DNA from: Amycolatopsis anabasis
Lineage (GTDB): Bacteria > Actinomycetota > Actinomycetes > Mycobacteriales > Pseudonocardiaceae
Length of the DNA: 64,000 nt
Assembly (NCBI RefSeq): GCF_009765355.1
Contig: NZ_VTHK01000009.1
Coordinates: forward strand, 186,001 to 250,000
Direction: 5' to 3'
How positions within the stretch are numbered: position 1 is the stretch's first letter; every line of letters starts with the position of its first letter. Positions 1 through 7,928 of the stretch are shown piece after piece. The translations under genes and the position numbers were made by a program. Below the pieces are notes generated by a model. It made no database searches, was not told where the DNA came from, and saw only the letters and a program-made list of their open reading frames with translations.

Positions 1-861
1 CAGTTCCGCGCCGTTGCGCTGCTGCTCCGTCAAGGCAGCCACTCGCCTGGAGTGGAGCACAGGCTGTACACAGCCCTCGCTGAGATCGGCCAACTCGCCG
101 GCTGGATGGCCTTCGACGGTGGCAAGCCCGGCCTCGCTCAGCGCTACTTCTTCACCGCACTCAAGGCCGCGCACGCGGCCAACTACCGCGCGATGGCGGC
201 TCATGTGCTCGCCGACTTGGCGTTCCAGGCAGCGACCGTGGAGAACCCGGGCGACGCTGTGGAACTAGGTGAGATGGCCGACCACGCCGCGCATTCGACG
301 CCTTCCGGAGTCCGTGCTTCCGTTCGAACGCGCCTCGCCTATGCCTACGCCGTCGCTGTCCGTCTCGACTCGTTCGACCGGGCTTACCGGTCTGCGATCG
401 ATGTGCTCGGTAGCGACGGCGGAGGCGAAAATCCCGCCTGGATGTACTACCTGACGCCAAACCACCTGGACACGCAAGCCGGTTATGCCCTCGTGCACGC
501 CGGGACGCTGGCGAGCGATGACCGAAATCAGTCCGCGGCGGCCCCGCTGCTGCGTCGCGGGGAGAGACTGCTGCGCGACGGTGCCCATGCTGTTTCTCCC
601 GATCATCCCTCGCAGCGCCGCGCTCTTTTCGAAGGGGCGTGGCTGACCGTCGCCACGACTTATCAGGGCAACCATGAGAAAGCTTGGCAGTTCGGGCAGG
701 TCGCGCTCACGAGAACGCAGAATGTGCACTCAGTCCGCAGTCTGAGCGTGCTCTCGCGGCTGGGATCCCGCTTGCGGCGCGCACAGCGCAACGAGTATGC
801 GCGCAGCCTGTCCGCCATGTTGGATCGCGCGTTGCCCCGCGTCGCAGGAACCAAACGGTGA
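1..861 (+). CDS. XRE-type regulator, C-terminal TPR-like part (5' end outside window)
   Basis: The frame is open from the first base, so this is the C-terminal ~286 residues of a longer protein. The visible part is all alpha-helical and alanine/arginine-rich, with repeated helix pairs such as 'ALAEIGQLAGWMAFD', 'AQRYFFTALKAAH' and 'MAAHVLADLAFQAA'. This matches the C-terminal TPR-like half of actinobacterial XRE-family regulators, whose N-terminal helix-turn-helix would lie upstream of the window. The stop overlaps the next start (GTGA), so it is probably translationally coupled to the flavoprotein behind it and may regulate it. The family call is by resemblance only, because no DNA-binding domain is in view. 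Confidence 0.75.
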   Translation, partial: QFRAVALLLRQGSHSPGVEHRLYTALAEIGQLAGWMAFDGGKPGLAQRYFFTALKAAHAANYRAMAAHVLADLAFQAATVENPGDAVELGEMADHAAHSTPSGVRASVRTRLAYAYAVAVRLDSFDRAYRSAIDVLGSDGGGENPAWMYYLTPNHLDTQAGYALVHAGTLASDDRNQSAAAPLLRRGERLLRDGAHAVSPDHPSQRRALFEGAWLTVATTYQGNHEKAWQFGQVALTRTQNVHSVRSLSVLSRLGSRLRRAQRNEYARSLSAMLDRALPRVAGTKR

Positions 862-1823
862 CAGCACCACCGAACGTCCTGGTAATCGGTGCAGGAATTA
901 TCGGACTGACCACGGCGGTGACGCTTGCCGAAGCCGGGCATCACGTCCTGGTGCGCACCGCCGAACCCCCGCAAAACACGACCTCCGCCGTCGCCGGGGC
1001 GCTTTGGGGACCTTGGATGGTCGAACCTCGCGATCGAGTGTTGCCGTGGGCGAGTCAAACGCTGGACGTTCTGCGTGACCTCGCCGCCGAGCCAGACACC
1101 GGAGTTCGGCTCGCCACGGTGAGAGAAGTCGCCCGTGCCGATCATCCGTCGCCGGACTGGGTGCACCTGCTCACCGACCGCAAGCCGTGCGCACCTCATG
1201 AATTACCTGCTGGCTACAGCTTCGGACATAGCTACCGCGCGCCGTTAGTCGACATGCCAGCACATCTCGACTACCTCCTCACCAGGCTGCGCGCAGCAGG
1301 CGTCGAACTTGAGTCCGGTCGAATCGCCTCGCTGGCGGACGCCGCGGAGCAGGCTCGCCTGGTGGTGAACTGCGCGGGCATGGGTGCCAGGAGCCTGACT
1401 GGTGATGACCAGCTTCGTCCAGTGCAGGGCCACCATCTCGTTGTCTCCAATCCTGGCCTGACCGACGTCCTCGAAGCTGACACCGGTTCGTCCCCCGACC
1501 TCATCGCGATCTATCCCCACGGCGATCACGTTGTCCTCGGCGGCACCGCCTACGAGGACGCCTGGGACAGGACTTCGGATGCCGCTGTGGCCGAAGCGAT
1601 CTTCACTCGATGCCTCCACCTGGAGCCCCGCCTCAGAGGAGCTGAATTCCTCGCCCACAGCGTCGGCTTGCGACCGACAAGGCCCTCGATCCGGATCGAG
1701 CCTGAGCGCCTGCCGGGCGGATCCACGGTGATCCACAACTACGGCCACGGCGGAGCGGGCGTGAGCGTCGCCTGGGGTTGCGCGGCCACCGTTGCTTTCC
1801 TCGCCGCTGCTTCCAACAGATAG
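858..1823 (+). CDS. FAD-dependent D-amino-acid-oxidase-like oxidoreductase
   Basis: About 321 residues, the usual length of D-amino-acid oxidases. The N-terminus carries a Rossmann FAD site (VLVIGAGIIGLTTAV, residues ~8-22). Near the C-terminus is the DAO signature 'VIHNYGHGGAGVSVAWG', with the His, Tyr and Gly residues expected around the flavin. Family members oxidatively deaminate D-amino acids, or act on glycine or sarcosine, giving the keto acid, ammonia and H2O2. The GTG start at 858 overlaps the upstream stop by four bases. The open frame continues upstream to 684, but the Rossmann fold begins right after 858, so I chose that start. The substrate cannot be read from the sequence. Confidence 0.88.
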   Translation: MTAPPNVLVIGAGIIGLTTAVTLAEAGHHVLVRTAEPPQNTTSAVAGALWGPWMVEPRDRVLPWASQTLDVLRDLAAEPDTGVRLATVREVARADHPSPDWVHLLTDRKPCAPHELPAGYSFGHSYRAPLVDMPAHLDYLLTRLRAAGVELESGRIASLADAAEQARLVVNCAGMGARSLTGDDQLRPVQGHHLVVSNPGLTDVLEADTGSSPDLIAIYPHGDHVVLGGTAYEDAWDRTSDAAVAEAIFTRCLHLEPRLRGAEFLAHSVGLRPTRPSIRIEPERLPGGSTVIHNYGHGGAGVSVAWGCAATVAFLAAASNR

Positions 1824-1914
1824 CGCCGTATTCGACAATTTCGACGCGTCGTTCCCCTCCTCGCCGTCGCCGACCCGCAGTTGGCTATCGGCAGAGGCAA
1901 AAGGAGGGACACGC

Positions 1915-2241
1915 GTGAAACCGCCCCGCAACTGCACCAGGCAGATCGCCCTGGACAGGAACCGCTCGGAGCGGATCAGCGCGCGCATGATGAGCCGTCG
2001 CTATGCCGGTGACGCCCTGTGCCACTTGTACTTCGCTGTCCAGGTCGACGACCGCGCGTGGGAGTACCTGACTCCGGCGTGCCAGTACGACACGCTCTAC
2101 CCGCACCGCCATCCGCGGGACATGTTGTCCGAGCATGACGAGCTCTGCCCCGCCTCGCTGTTCGACGTCTGCCCGGGTTGTGCGCGGTGGGCCCGCCACA
2201 ACCGGCATTCGATCTTGATCCGGGGATTGGTGCCGCTATGA
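1915..2241 (+). CDS. hypothetical protein, Cys/His-rich, 108 aa
   Basis: The GTG at 1915 is preceded by a strong Shine-Dalgarno (AAAGGAGGG), which decides the start although the frame is open from 1792. The protein has an N-terminal basic helix and several Cys and His residues (ALCHLYFAV, PACQYDTLYPHRHP, DELCPASLFDVCPGCARW), so a small metal-binding fold is possible. I do not recognise the family. The stop overlaps the ATG of the next small gene (ATGA), the first of three head-to-tail coupled genes. Confidence 0.6.
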   Translation: MKPPRNCTRQIALDRNRSERISARMMSRRYAGDALCHLYFAVQVDDRAWEYLTPACQYDTLYPHRHPRDMLSEHDELCPASLFDVCPGCARWARHNRHSILIRGLVPL

Positions 2242-2315
2242 GTTGGAAGAAGGATGCGCACGGCACGGTCGAGACCGACGAAGGTGACGTGTTCACCGAT
2301 GAGGACGACGAGTGA
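2238..2315 (+). CDS. acidic micropeptide, 25 aa
   Basis: ATG at 2238 overlaps the previous stop (ATGA), and its own stop overlaps the ATG of the next gene (TGATG at 2313-2317). The 25-residue product starts MSWKKDAHG and ends in an acidic run (FTDEDDE). The overlaps at both ends are the main evidence that it is translated. It could also be only a coupling leader for the gene behind it. Function unknown. Confidence 0.4.
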   Translation: MSWKKDAHGTVETDEGDVFTDEDDE

Positions 2316-2584
2316 TGCCCCGCGTCATTGACTGGAATGCGGAAGCACGGCGGCGTGCCGCGCTGTTGGCCGACCAGCAGCAGCAACCGCAGGTACAGCG
2401 GAGGGCCAGGCGATGGCTGCGCGACCATGGCTTCAAAGAGGACGGCACCCCCAAGAACACGCTGAAGGTGACCGAGGTTAAACCGCGCAAGGCCACTATC
2501 TGCCGCTGGTACGACCACGAAGCCAAGCGATGTGACTGCTACAAGCCAGGCGGTCCTCGGTACCGCTCGACCCCATCGGGTTAA
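2315..2584 (+). CDS. hypothetical protein, 89 aa
   Basis: ATG at 2315 overlaps the preceding stop; a GTG three bases upstream is also in frame. The protein is very basic at the N-terminus (WNAEARRRAALLADQQQQ) and has a C-terminal segment with two cysteines and a histidine (CRWYDHEAKRCDCY), suggesting a small nucleic-acid- or metal-binding protein. It lies third in the coupled set behind the flavoprotein. I do not recognise the family. The 264 bases after it (2585-2848) hold no convincing gene. Confidence 0.55.
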   Translation: MPRVIDWNAEARRRAALLADQQQQPQVQRRARRWLRDHGFKEDGTPKNTLKVTEVKPRKATICRWYDHEAKRCDCYKPGGPRYRSTPSG

Positions 2585-2848
2585 CCCGGACGCGCTGACG
2601 TCCCCCTGAGCCCCAGTCGGCGCGGAGCCCATCTCCCAAATGGCTCGCCGCGCCGACTGGGCCGTCGGTTTGCCCAGCAACCTGCGCCCTAGGCGCTCGC
2701 CGCTGTTCTAGGCGAAGAATCCGGCACAGGCGAGTCCGCCAAGCTGGCCCGTTACAGTTGCAAATGTTCCCCTGGTTCGCTCGACTCACCGCGTTCGTCT
2801 CGCTACGGTCAGCGCTTGGGAGATGGGTTCAATCGAGCCGGGGGAGAT

Positions 2849-3220
2849 ATGGGGCGCAGTATGCCGCCCGAGTTCAGCGACGACCGCGAGATCGCGGTCA
2901 CCCGATCTGTGCTCGGGTCGGAAATGATCGAAGACGATGACGCCCCGACCGTGCTTTATTTGCCGACGGCTGCCCCTGTCACCGGAGATGAAGTGGCCTT
3001 CGTTCTACGTGACCTGGATGACGGCTCTCGGGCATTGCTCGTCTACTCCTCCTTGGAACGCCTGGTCGAGGGCTGCGGGGACGAACAGCCGTGGCTCAGC
3101 ATCCGCGCCGAGACTCTGTCCGAGTTCCAGTACCTCGCGGAAGCCGACGTTGTGCTTTGGGATCCGGTGCTTGCTCCCGCCATCCGGCAGTACGGCAACT
3201 ACGACACGGAGGATCTGTGA
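2849..3220 (+). CDS. SseB/SAV_915-like protein beside a type VII cassette
   Basis: 123 residues from the ATG at 2849, which follows a GGGGGA ribosome site; a TTG at 2816 is in frame but less likely. The protein has the alternating beta/alpha pattern of SseB-N-type proteins (TVLYLPTAAPVTGDEVAFVL, then LVYSSLERLVEGCGD and ending DPVLAPAIRQYGNYD). Members of this family are common beside ESX genes in actinomycetes, with no assigned activity. The stop overlaps the GTG of the WXG100-sized gene, so the cassette 2849-5381 is probably one operon. Confidence 0.6.
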   Translation: MGRSMPPEFSDDREIAVTRSVLGSEMIEDDDAPTVLYLPTAAPVTGDEVAFVLRDLDDGSRALLVYSSLERLVEGCGDEQPWLSIRAETLSEFQYLAEADVVLWDPVLAPAIRQYGNYDTEDL

Positions 3221-3507
3221 GCGGGGGATACCACGCCGAACCGGCGACGCTGAGCGCAGTAGCAAAGATCCTGCATGGTGCGGGCGACAACCTCGGGCAG
3301 GTTGAGGCGCCGCCGGGAGAGATCAAAGCCGGATTGCCCAGCGCGGCAATCGCAGCGGTGATCGGTCACCTCTCCGAGCAGGCCAACACGTTGGTTGCGG
3401 GATTGGAATCCGCGGGCGAGGCCGTGAAAGCCAGCCGAACCGAGTACGAGGCGAACGAGCACTGGGCCGCCCAGTACGTGCCCAAGCCGGGACCAAAACC
3501 ACAGTAG
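3217..3507 (+). CDS. EspC/WXG100-sized ESX secretion protein
   Basis: 96 residues from GTG 3217 (4-base overlap with the upstream gene). It is predicted to form a helix-turn-helix hairpin (LSAVAKILHGAGDNLGQVE, then IGHLSEQANTLVAGLESAGE), as small type VII substrates do. No clear WxG is present; the turn lies around 'APPGEIKAGLP'. The C-terminus carries 'YEANEHW', close to the YxxxD/E secretion motif of type VII substrates. It is followed 13 bases later by a larger WXG-headed protein and is probably its secretion partner or chaperone. The family assignment is by size, context and motif. Confidence 0.6.
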   Translation: MSGGYHAEPATLSAVAKILHGAGDNLGQVEAPPGEIKAGLPSAAIAAVIGHLSEQANTLVAGLESAGEAVKASRTEYEANEHWAAQYVPKPGPKPQ

Positions 3508-3520
3508 CGAGGGGAAACGG

Positions 3521-4735
3521 ATGAGCTTGGACACGTGGGTTGAGGCCGACCCGGTAAGCATGAGAGCCACGGTCGGATGGATGCGTTCGGCCGGTGGGCG
3601 AGTGGACGCGACGGTCGGGCAAGTCAGCTCCGCTCGCACCACATCGCTCGACGGATGGGACGGCTCTGCCTCCGACTCGTTCCGCAGCTCGATGGGCGAC
3701 CTTGGCCCGAAGGTCGACGCATTGCGGGGCGGATTCGGCGGCGCGGCCAATGCGATCGACATGCACGCCAACGACATCGACACGGTGAAGTCGCGAATGC
3801 AGCAAGCGCGCGATATCGCCACCGCCGCCGGATTGACCGTCACAGAACGGGAGATTCTCGACCCTGGGCCACCGCCGCCGGAGCCAGGCCCGATTTCGCA
3901 CAACGAGCCTGAATCGCCCGCGCAGGCCGGTTCCCGGGCGAGAGCCGAGAAAGCCTGGAGCGACTGGGTGGACAAGGCGAAGGCGTATGCCGATGCGTCC
4001 GCCGTCGTCATCGAGGCCCGCAAGATGGAGAACGATTCACAGAGCCTGCTCCTCTCCTACTTGGGCAATGTCGCCGACAAGTGGCATATCAACTCCGCCG
4101 ACTTCGTCACCGGCCTGAGCGCTGGCTACCTCGCACGCCAGAGCACTTGGAAAGCCAGCGCGGCCAAATACACGGCCGTGGCCGACGAGTTGGCGGGACT
4201 GTCCAGAGACGCCACGCGAGGTGCAACGCAGCAGGCCAGTGACCTGTTCGCCTCACTGATCGACCGAGCCAAGGCGAAAGTTGCCGCCGACCAAGCAGCC
4301 GCCAGCCGAATCGGGGGCTGGCTGGACAAGCTTCCCGGTGGTGCGAAGAAGGCCCTGACGACCGAGCTCGGCCGGTTCATCCCACAAAACGCGAAGTACC
4401 TTCGTACTGGCACTGCGGTCATCAAGAAGGTTCCGGTTGTCGGCACCGCATTGACCGGCATGAGCGTTGGCCTCGATGTTGCTCAAGGCAAGGACGTAAC
4501 TACGAGCATCGTGTCCAACGGCACGGGCTTGCTCGCCGGTGCCTGGGCAGGTGCCGGTGTCGGCGCGGCCTTCGGCGGCCCGGTGGGCGCGGTGGCAGGA
4601 TTCCTGGTTTCGACGGGTACCGGGTGGGCGATCGAGGAATTCATGAGCCCAGACAGCCAGCGAGCGCTCGACCTGCTCAACAGCCCGGAGGTCCAGGAGA
4701 AACTACCCTGGTACCTGCGCAACCCTCTGAAGTGA
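3521..4735 (+). CDS. WXG-headed type VII effector-like protein with glycine-rich hydrophobic C-terminus
   Basis: 404 residues. Residues 1-110 form the long helical hairpin of WXG100/LXG effectors, with the turn at 'DGWDGSASDSFRSSM' (~44-58). A proline-rich linker follows (~115-130), then a second helical region (~140-280). The C-terminal ~100 residues hold glycine/alanine-zipper hydrophobic stretches (VPVVGTALTGMSVGLDVA, LLAGAWAGAGVGAAFGGPVG), a pattern seen in membrane-inserting toxins and in pre-toxin regions. There is no recognisable nuclease or NADase domain. It sits after an EspC-like gene and before a membrane protein that could be its immunity partner. Pore formation is an inference from composition only. 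Confidence 0.65.
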   Translation: MSLDTWVEADPVSMRATVGWMRSAGGRVDATVGQVSSARTTSLDGWDGSASDSFRSSMGDLGPKVDALRGGFGGAANAIDMHANDIDTVKSRMQQARDIATAAGLTVTEREILDPGPPPPEPGPISHNEPESPAQAGSRARAEKAWSDWVDKAKAYADASAVVIEARKMENDSQSLLLSYLGNVADKWHINSADFVTGLSAGYLARQSTWKASAAKYTAVADELAGLSRDATRGATQQASDLFASLIDRAKAKVAADQAAASRIGGWLDKLPGGAKKALTTELGRFIPQNAKYLRTGTAVIKKVPVVGTALTGMSVGLDVAQGKDVTTSIVSNGTGLLAGAWAGAGVGAAFGGPVGAVAGFLVSTGTGWAIEEFMSPDSQRALDLLNSPEVQEKLPWYLRNPLK

Positions 4736-4751
4736 GGACGGAGACCCGCTC

Positions 4752-5381
4752 GTGAGCCCGGCCGACCTACCACCGATTCCCGATCCGCACTCGGGCGAGC
4801 CCAGGCCGCCGCGCGCTCCGGTCGAAAACCCCGACAAGGAACCAGAGGCGAAGCAGCCGTTCCAGTCCCGCAAAGTCCTCAAGGGGCCAACTGGCGGCGG
4901 CCCCGCTCTGGAGTGGCACTACGGCGATCGCTCTATGCAGCGCTGGATGTCCGGAATACTCGTCGCAGTGTGCTTGATCTTCGCGACCCTGAAGTGGGGC
5001 GGGCTCGGCTGGATGAGTGTGTGGTGGCTCTGGCTGATTCTCGCGGGCATCGGGCTATTGGGGTGGATCCTTCCGCAAGGGCACAAGATCGCGGCCGGAT
5101 CCGACTGGCTGAACACCCGAGGTGGGATCGTCAGGATCTACGAACTCACCGAGATCAAGGTGACCGTGAACGCCGCAGGCGGCTACGGTATAGAACTTCG
5201 AGACCGTTCCGGCGGCGAAGCCGACACGTCGCTGGACTTCATGCACAGCAACCGTGATCTCTGGGATCTGGTGTACAACGGCATCCGCCACTCTGTCGCT
5301 TCGGGTGCGTCAACAAACGCGATGGCCCGAAGCAAACTCAAACTCGGAAACACCGGCTCAATACGCGAACACTCCGACTGA
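4752..5381 (+). CDS. two-helix membrane protein, possible immunity partner of the WXG effector
   Basis: 209 residues from GTG 4752, 17 bases after the effector stop. The N-terminal 60 residues are proline- and charge-rich and cytosolic in character. Two adjacent membrane helices follow (ILVAVCLIFATLKWGGL and WWLWLILAGIGLLGWIL, ~75-115). The C-terminal ~100 residues form a beta-rich soluble domain (GIVRIYELTEIKVTVNAAG). Membrane proteins directly behind polymorphic toxin genes are often immunity proteins, which fits if the effector acts at the membrane. It could instead be a conserved ESX accessory gene. Role inferred from position. Confidence 0.6.
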   Translation: MSPADLPPIPDPHSGEPRPPRAPVENPDKEPEAKQPFQSRKVLKGPTGGGPALEWHYGDRSMQRWMSGILVAVCLIFATLKWGGLGWMSVWWLWLILAGIGLLGWILPQGHKIAAGSDWLNTRGGIVRIYELTEIKVTVNAAGGYGIELRDRSGGEADTSLDFMHSNRDLWDLVYNGIRHSVASGASTNAMARSKLKLGNTGSIREHSD

Positions 5382-5460
5382 AACAAACGACCTGATCGAG
5401 GGACGTGTTGCTCTCCGGACAACGCATAACCTCGACATCGACCGAGTCGGGGCGGTCAAA

Positions 5461-5498
5461 CCCCCGGCGCAGATCCACCTTTCCCGATGCGCCGGGGG
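5461..5498. terminator. bidirectional hairpin between convergent genes
   Basis: A perfect 10-bp stem, CCCCCGGCGC (5461-5470) with GCGCCGGGGG (5489-5498) and an 18-base loop, followed by TTCTTCC. It lies between the rightward membrane gene ending at 5381 and the leftward PAP2-like gene ending at 5523, so it can stop transcription from both sides. It also marks the approximate left limit of the prophage-type genes. Confidence 0.75.
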
Positions 5499-5522
5499 TT
5501 CTTCCTTGCAGCCGTCCGTTGA

Positions 5523-6158
5523 TTACACCAGCGCGGTGGCGAGTGCCCAGTAGCCGAGTCCGCCGAGGGTTGCGCCGAGTAGTGCGCCGGTGAGGACTTG
5601 CGGGGTGGTGTGGTCGCGGAGTTCGACGCGGGACCAGCAGACCCAGGCGACGAGCAGGGCGAGGACCAGAAGGACGGGGCCGTACACGATCGCCAGGACG
5701 ACGACGGCCAGGGCGGCAACCTGGGCGTGCATGGAGATCTTGAAGTGCAGGCCGAAGGTGATCGCGATGCTGGCGATAAGGCAGACGACTCCGGACGCCG
5801 CGAGCGCGATCATTTCATGCGGCGCGCCGCCCAGGATGACGATCAGCAGGCCCCCGGCCAAGGACGTAACGCAGGCGGTTAGCGGGATGAGGCGGCCTTC
5901 GCGGTTGGTGACGTGGCGGGTTTCCCATTTGCCTTGCCGAGCGCCTCGGCGGATCACGGCCATGGGGATGACCGAGCCGGTGATGCTGACGATCAGGCCC
6001 CACAGCAGGGTCTCGCCGATGTGGTGGCCGGTGACCTGCCAGGCCACGATCAGGGGCAGCGCGAGGACCCATACCTCGGGCGAGAGGATCTCGGTTGCGA
6101 CCCGGGCGAATCGCCGCCGCAGCGGGCGGACCGTGCGGTCAGTGGACGGGGTCGGCAT
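5523..6158 (-). CDS. PAP2-like integral membrane protein
   Basis: 211 residues with about six membrane helices (for example VWVLALPLIVAWQVTG, LLWGLIVSITGSVIPMAVI, VLTGALLGATLGGLGYWAL). Near the C-terminus the pattern 'KISMHAQVA', then 'SRVELRDHTTPQVLTGALLG', resembles the conserved blocks of type 2 phosphatidic-acid phosphatases (SxxxH and SRxxxxxH). Some catalytic positions appear altered, so activity is uncertain. Its 5' end overlaps the end of the MAB_1171c-like gene by 20 bases, so the two are co-translated. Confidence 0.65.
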   Translation of the reverse strand: MPTPSTDRTVRPLRRRFARVATEILSPEVWVLALPLIVAWQVTGHHIGETLLWGLIVSITGSVIPMAVIRRGARQGKWETRHVTNREGRLIPLTACVTSLAGGLLIVILGGAPHEMIALAASGVVCLIASIAITFGLHFKISMHAQVAALAVVVLAIVYGPVLLVLALLVAWVCWSRVELRDHTTPQVLTGALLGATLGGLGYWALATALV

Positions 6159-7326
6159 CGGGGGCGGTCTCCTCGAGGACGGTTTTCACGATGGGTGATT
6201 CGGTGTAGGCGGTGGCCACGGTAGCGAGCCAGGTTGCGTCGTCGCGGTAGTCGTCGGTGCCGGGGCCGGTGAAGTTCAAGGGGCCGGAGTCTCCGACCGG
6301 CGCGTTCCGGCGGGCTGCGGCGAGCGCGACGGCGATAACGGCGGCTTGCGCGACCGCTTCGGCTTGGACGTCGTCGAACTGGTCTCGCCGGGCGTGGCCG
6401 CGGGCTCGTTCGGCGACGGCGGGGTCCAGATAGGGCTGGAGCGGTTCGAAGAGGACGTCGCGGATCTCGACGATTCGATTGCGTACCCGGTCTGTGATGT
6501 CGGGTTTGCCCGCGGCTTCGGGCGGGTTGAACCGGTAGTCGGGTGCCCAGTCGGTGAGGTCGCGCCAGAGCGGTTCGAGCGCACGGTCACGGCGGCGCAG
6601 TTCCCAGCGCGGGCCGACCGCGGGCAGCGTCATTCCGGCCATGAGCAGCAGCGTGGCGCAGGTAGTGAGCAGGCGGCTGACGCCGAGGCTGCCGTATTCG
6701 ACCCACGGCGGGTTCAGGTCCAGCCGGACGGCCACGGAGTACAGGGCCTTGTGGACGGCGTAGAGCAGGCCGCACGCGCCGCCCCACCGGAGGGTGAGCA
6801 GGCCGAGCCGCAGGTAGCCGCGCTTTTCGCGCCATTTCCGGCAGGTCCAGAAGATGTCGAACATCGCGAGGCCCACGTACAGCTCGAACACGGCGAGGTA
6901 GATGCTGACGAACGGCTGGCCGGATGCGCCGGTGGTGATCTCGGGCAGCCCGGCCGCGAGCGGGCCGAGGACGTAGAGCACGGTCAAGGCGGCGAGGGTG
7001 GGCAGCAGGATTCGCCGGCGGGCGCGGGCCTTCGCCGGGACGGTGTCGGCGTCGGGGCCGAGGTAGAGCACGAATACCTGGAACCAGTACGCGGCGGCTA
7101 GGCCGATGATGTGGACGAGGAAGTTCGGCAAGGTGGGGATGCCGAACAGCCATTCGTGGTAGCCGTAGTCCACGCCGAGGATCAGCACCAGGTCGAGCGC
7201 GGCCAGGGCCTTGACCATGGCTGTCTTGCCTGGTGTTGGGGCGCGTCGCCACGATTTGAACCAGTACAGCAGGGCGGCGGTGACGGTGCACCAGACGATG
7301 ATCTGTTGTGCGAGGGCGCCGGTCAT
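6139..7326 (-). CDS. MAB_1171c-family putative transporter
   Basis: 395 residues starting at ATG 7326 (MTGALAQQII). The frame runs on upstream to 7893, but that part is the antisense shadow of the protease gene. It has seven or more membrane helices in the first ~245 residues (LVLILGVDYGYHEWLFGIP, NFLVHIIGLAAAYWFQVFVL, LLPTLAALTVLYVLGPLAAG). A soluble cytoplasmic tail of ~150 residues contains 'ALEPLWRDLTDWAPDYRFNP'. This matches the actinobacterial MAB_1171c family, typically found beside a HTH regulator and an ImmA/IrrE protease, as here. The transported substrate is not known. Confidence 0.75.
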   Translation of the reverse strand: MTGALAQQIIVWCTVTAALLYWFKSWRRAPTPGKTAMVKALAALDLVLILGVDYGYHEWLFGIPTLPNFLVHIIGLAAAYWFQVFVLYLGPDADTVPAKARARRRILLPTLAALTVLYVLGPLAAGLPEITTGASGQPFVSIYLAVFELYVGLAMFDIFWTCRKWREKRGYLRLGLLTLRWGGACGLLYAVHKALYSVAVRLDLNPPWVEYGSLGVSRLLTTCATLLLMAGMTLPAVGPRWELRRRDRALEPLWRDLTDWAPDYRFNPPEAAGKPDITDRVRNRIVEIRDVLFEPLQPYLDPAVAERARGHARRDQFDDVQAEAVAQAAVIAVALAAARRNAPVGDSGPLNFTGPGTDDYRDDATWLATVATAYTESPIVKTVLEETAPDADPVH

Positions 7327-7331
7327 GGCGG

Positions 7332-7928
7332 TCAGTCCTCCAGAAGGCGGTAACGGTCGGTGTCGTCGTCCATGCCGGGGTGGGGCGGTTTGGCGATGCG
7401 GGCGACCAGGTAGGCGAACAGTTCGGCGGCATGCTCCTGCGGCTTGTCGTAGCGGCCGTGGCGTTGCACCGCCCTGGCGATCACTTCGCGGCTGGGGCCG
7501 TTCTCGCCGAGGACGGTGATTGCGGGCTGGTCGCCGACATGGCGGCAGAGTCCGTGCCCGAGCTCGTGCAGGATGATGCGGAGCTGGTGCTCGGGGGTCG
7601 TGTCGTCGCGGTGGAAGATGAAGTCCATTTCGTCGCCCGGAACCCATGCCCCGGAGGGTGGTTCCTCGCCCACGGCGCGGTAGGCGTTGATGGTGTGCTC
7701 GGGGTAGGGCAGGATCCGGATTTCTCGGCCTGTTCGCTGGCTGACCACCCGGGCTACGTCGTCGACGCTCGGCGATCCGGTCAGCTTCAGCTCGTTGACC
7801 CGCCGCCGCACTTCGGCGCTGTCCACGATCGGGCCGGTGCCGGTGACCAGTGCGGCGTGGGTGCGCCGCCCGCGCCAACTCCAGCACTTCCATTTCCTCG
7901 CGCTGTTGGCCTGGTCAGTCACCCGCAC
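7332..7928 (-). CDS. ImmA/IrrE-type metallopeptidase
   Basis: About 198 residues from GTG 7928. It carries the zinc-peptidase motif HELGH (residues ~121-125, in 'IILHELGHGLCRH'), with a downstream acidic helix 'HAAELFAYLVARIA' that can supply the third zinc ligand. ImmA/IrrE proteases cleave or inactivate phage-type repressors to switch on excision or stress genes. The start overlaps the end of the XRE gene (7915-7917) by 14 bases and the stop lies 5 bases before the transporter start. These genes therefore form one leftward operon: repressor, protease, membrane proteins. The cleavage target is presumably the neighbouring XRE protein (inference). Confidence 0.78.
   Translation of the reverse strand: MRVTDQANSARKWKCWSWRGRRTHAALVTGTGPIVDSAEVRRRVNELKLTGSPSVDDVARVVSQRTGREIRILPYPEHTINAYRAVGEEPPSGAWVPGDEMDFIFHRDDTTPEHQLRIILHELGHGLCRHVGDQPAITVLGENGPSREVIARAVQRHGRYDKPQEHAAELFAYLVARIAKPPHPGMDDDTDRYRLLED

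Noticed and set aside
7327..7893. N-terminal extension of the MAB_1171c-like frame
   Set aside because: The upstream part is arginine/proline-rich shadow of the ImmA/IrrE gene; the membrane protein begins at 7326.
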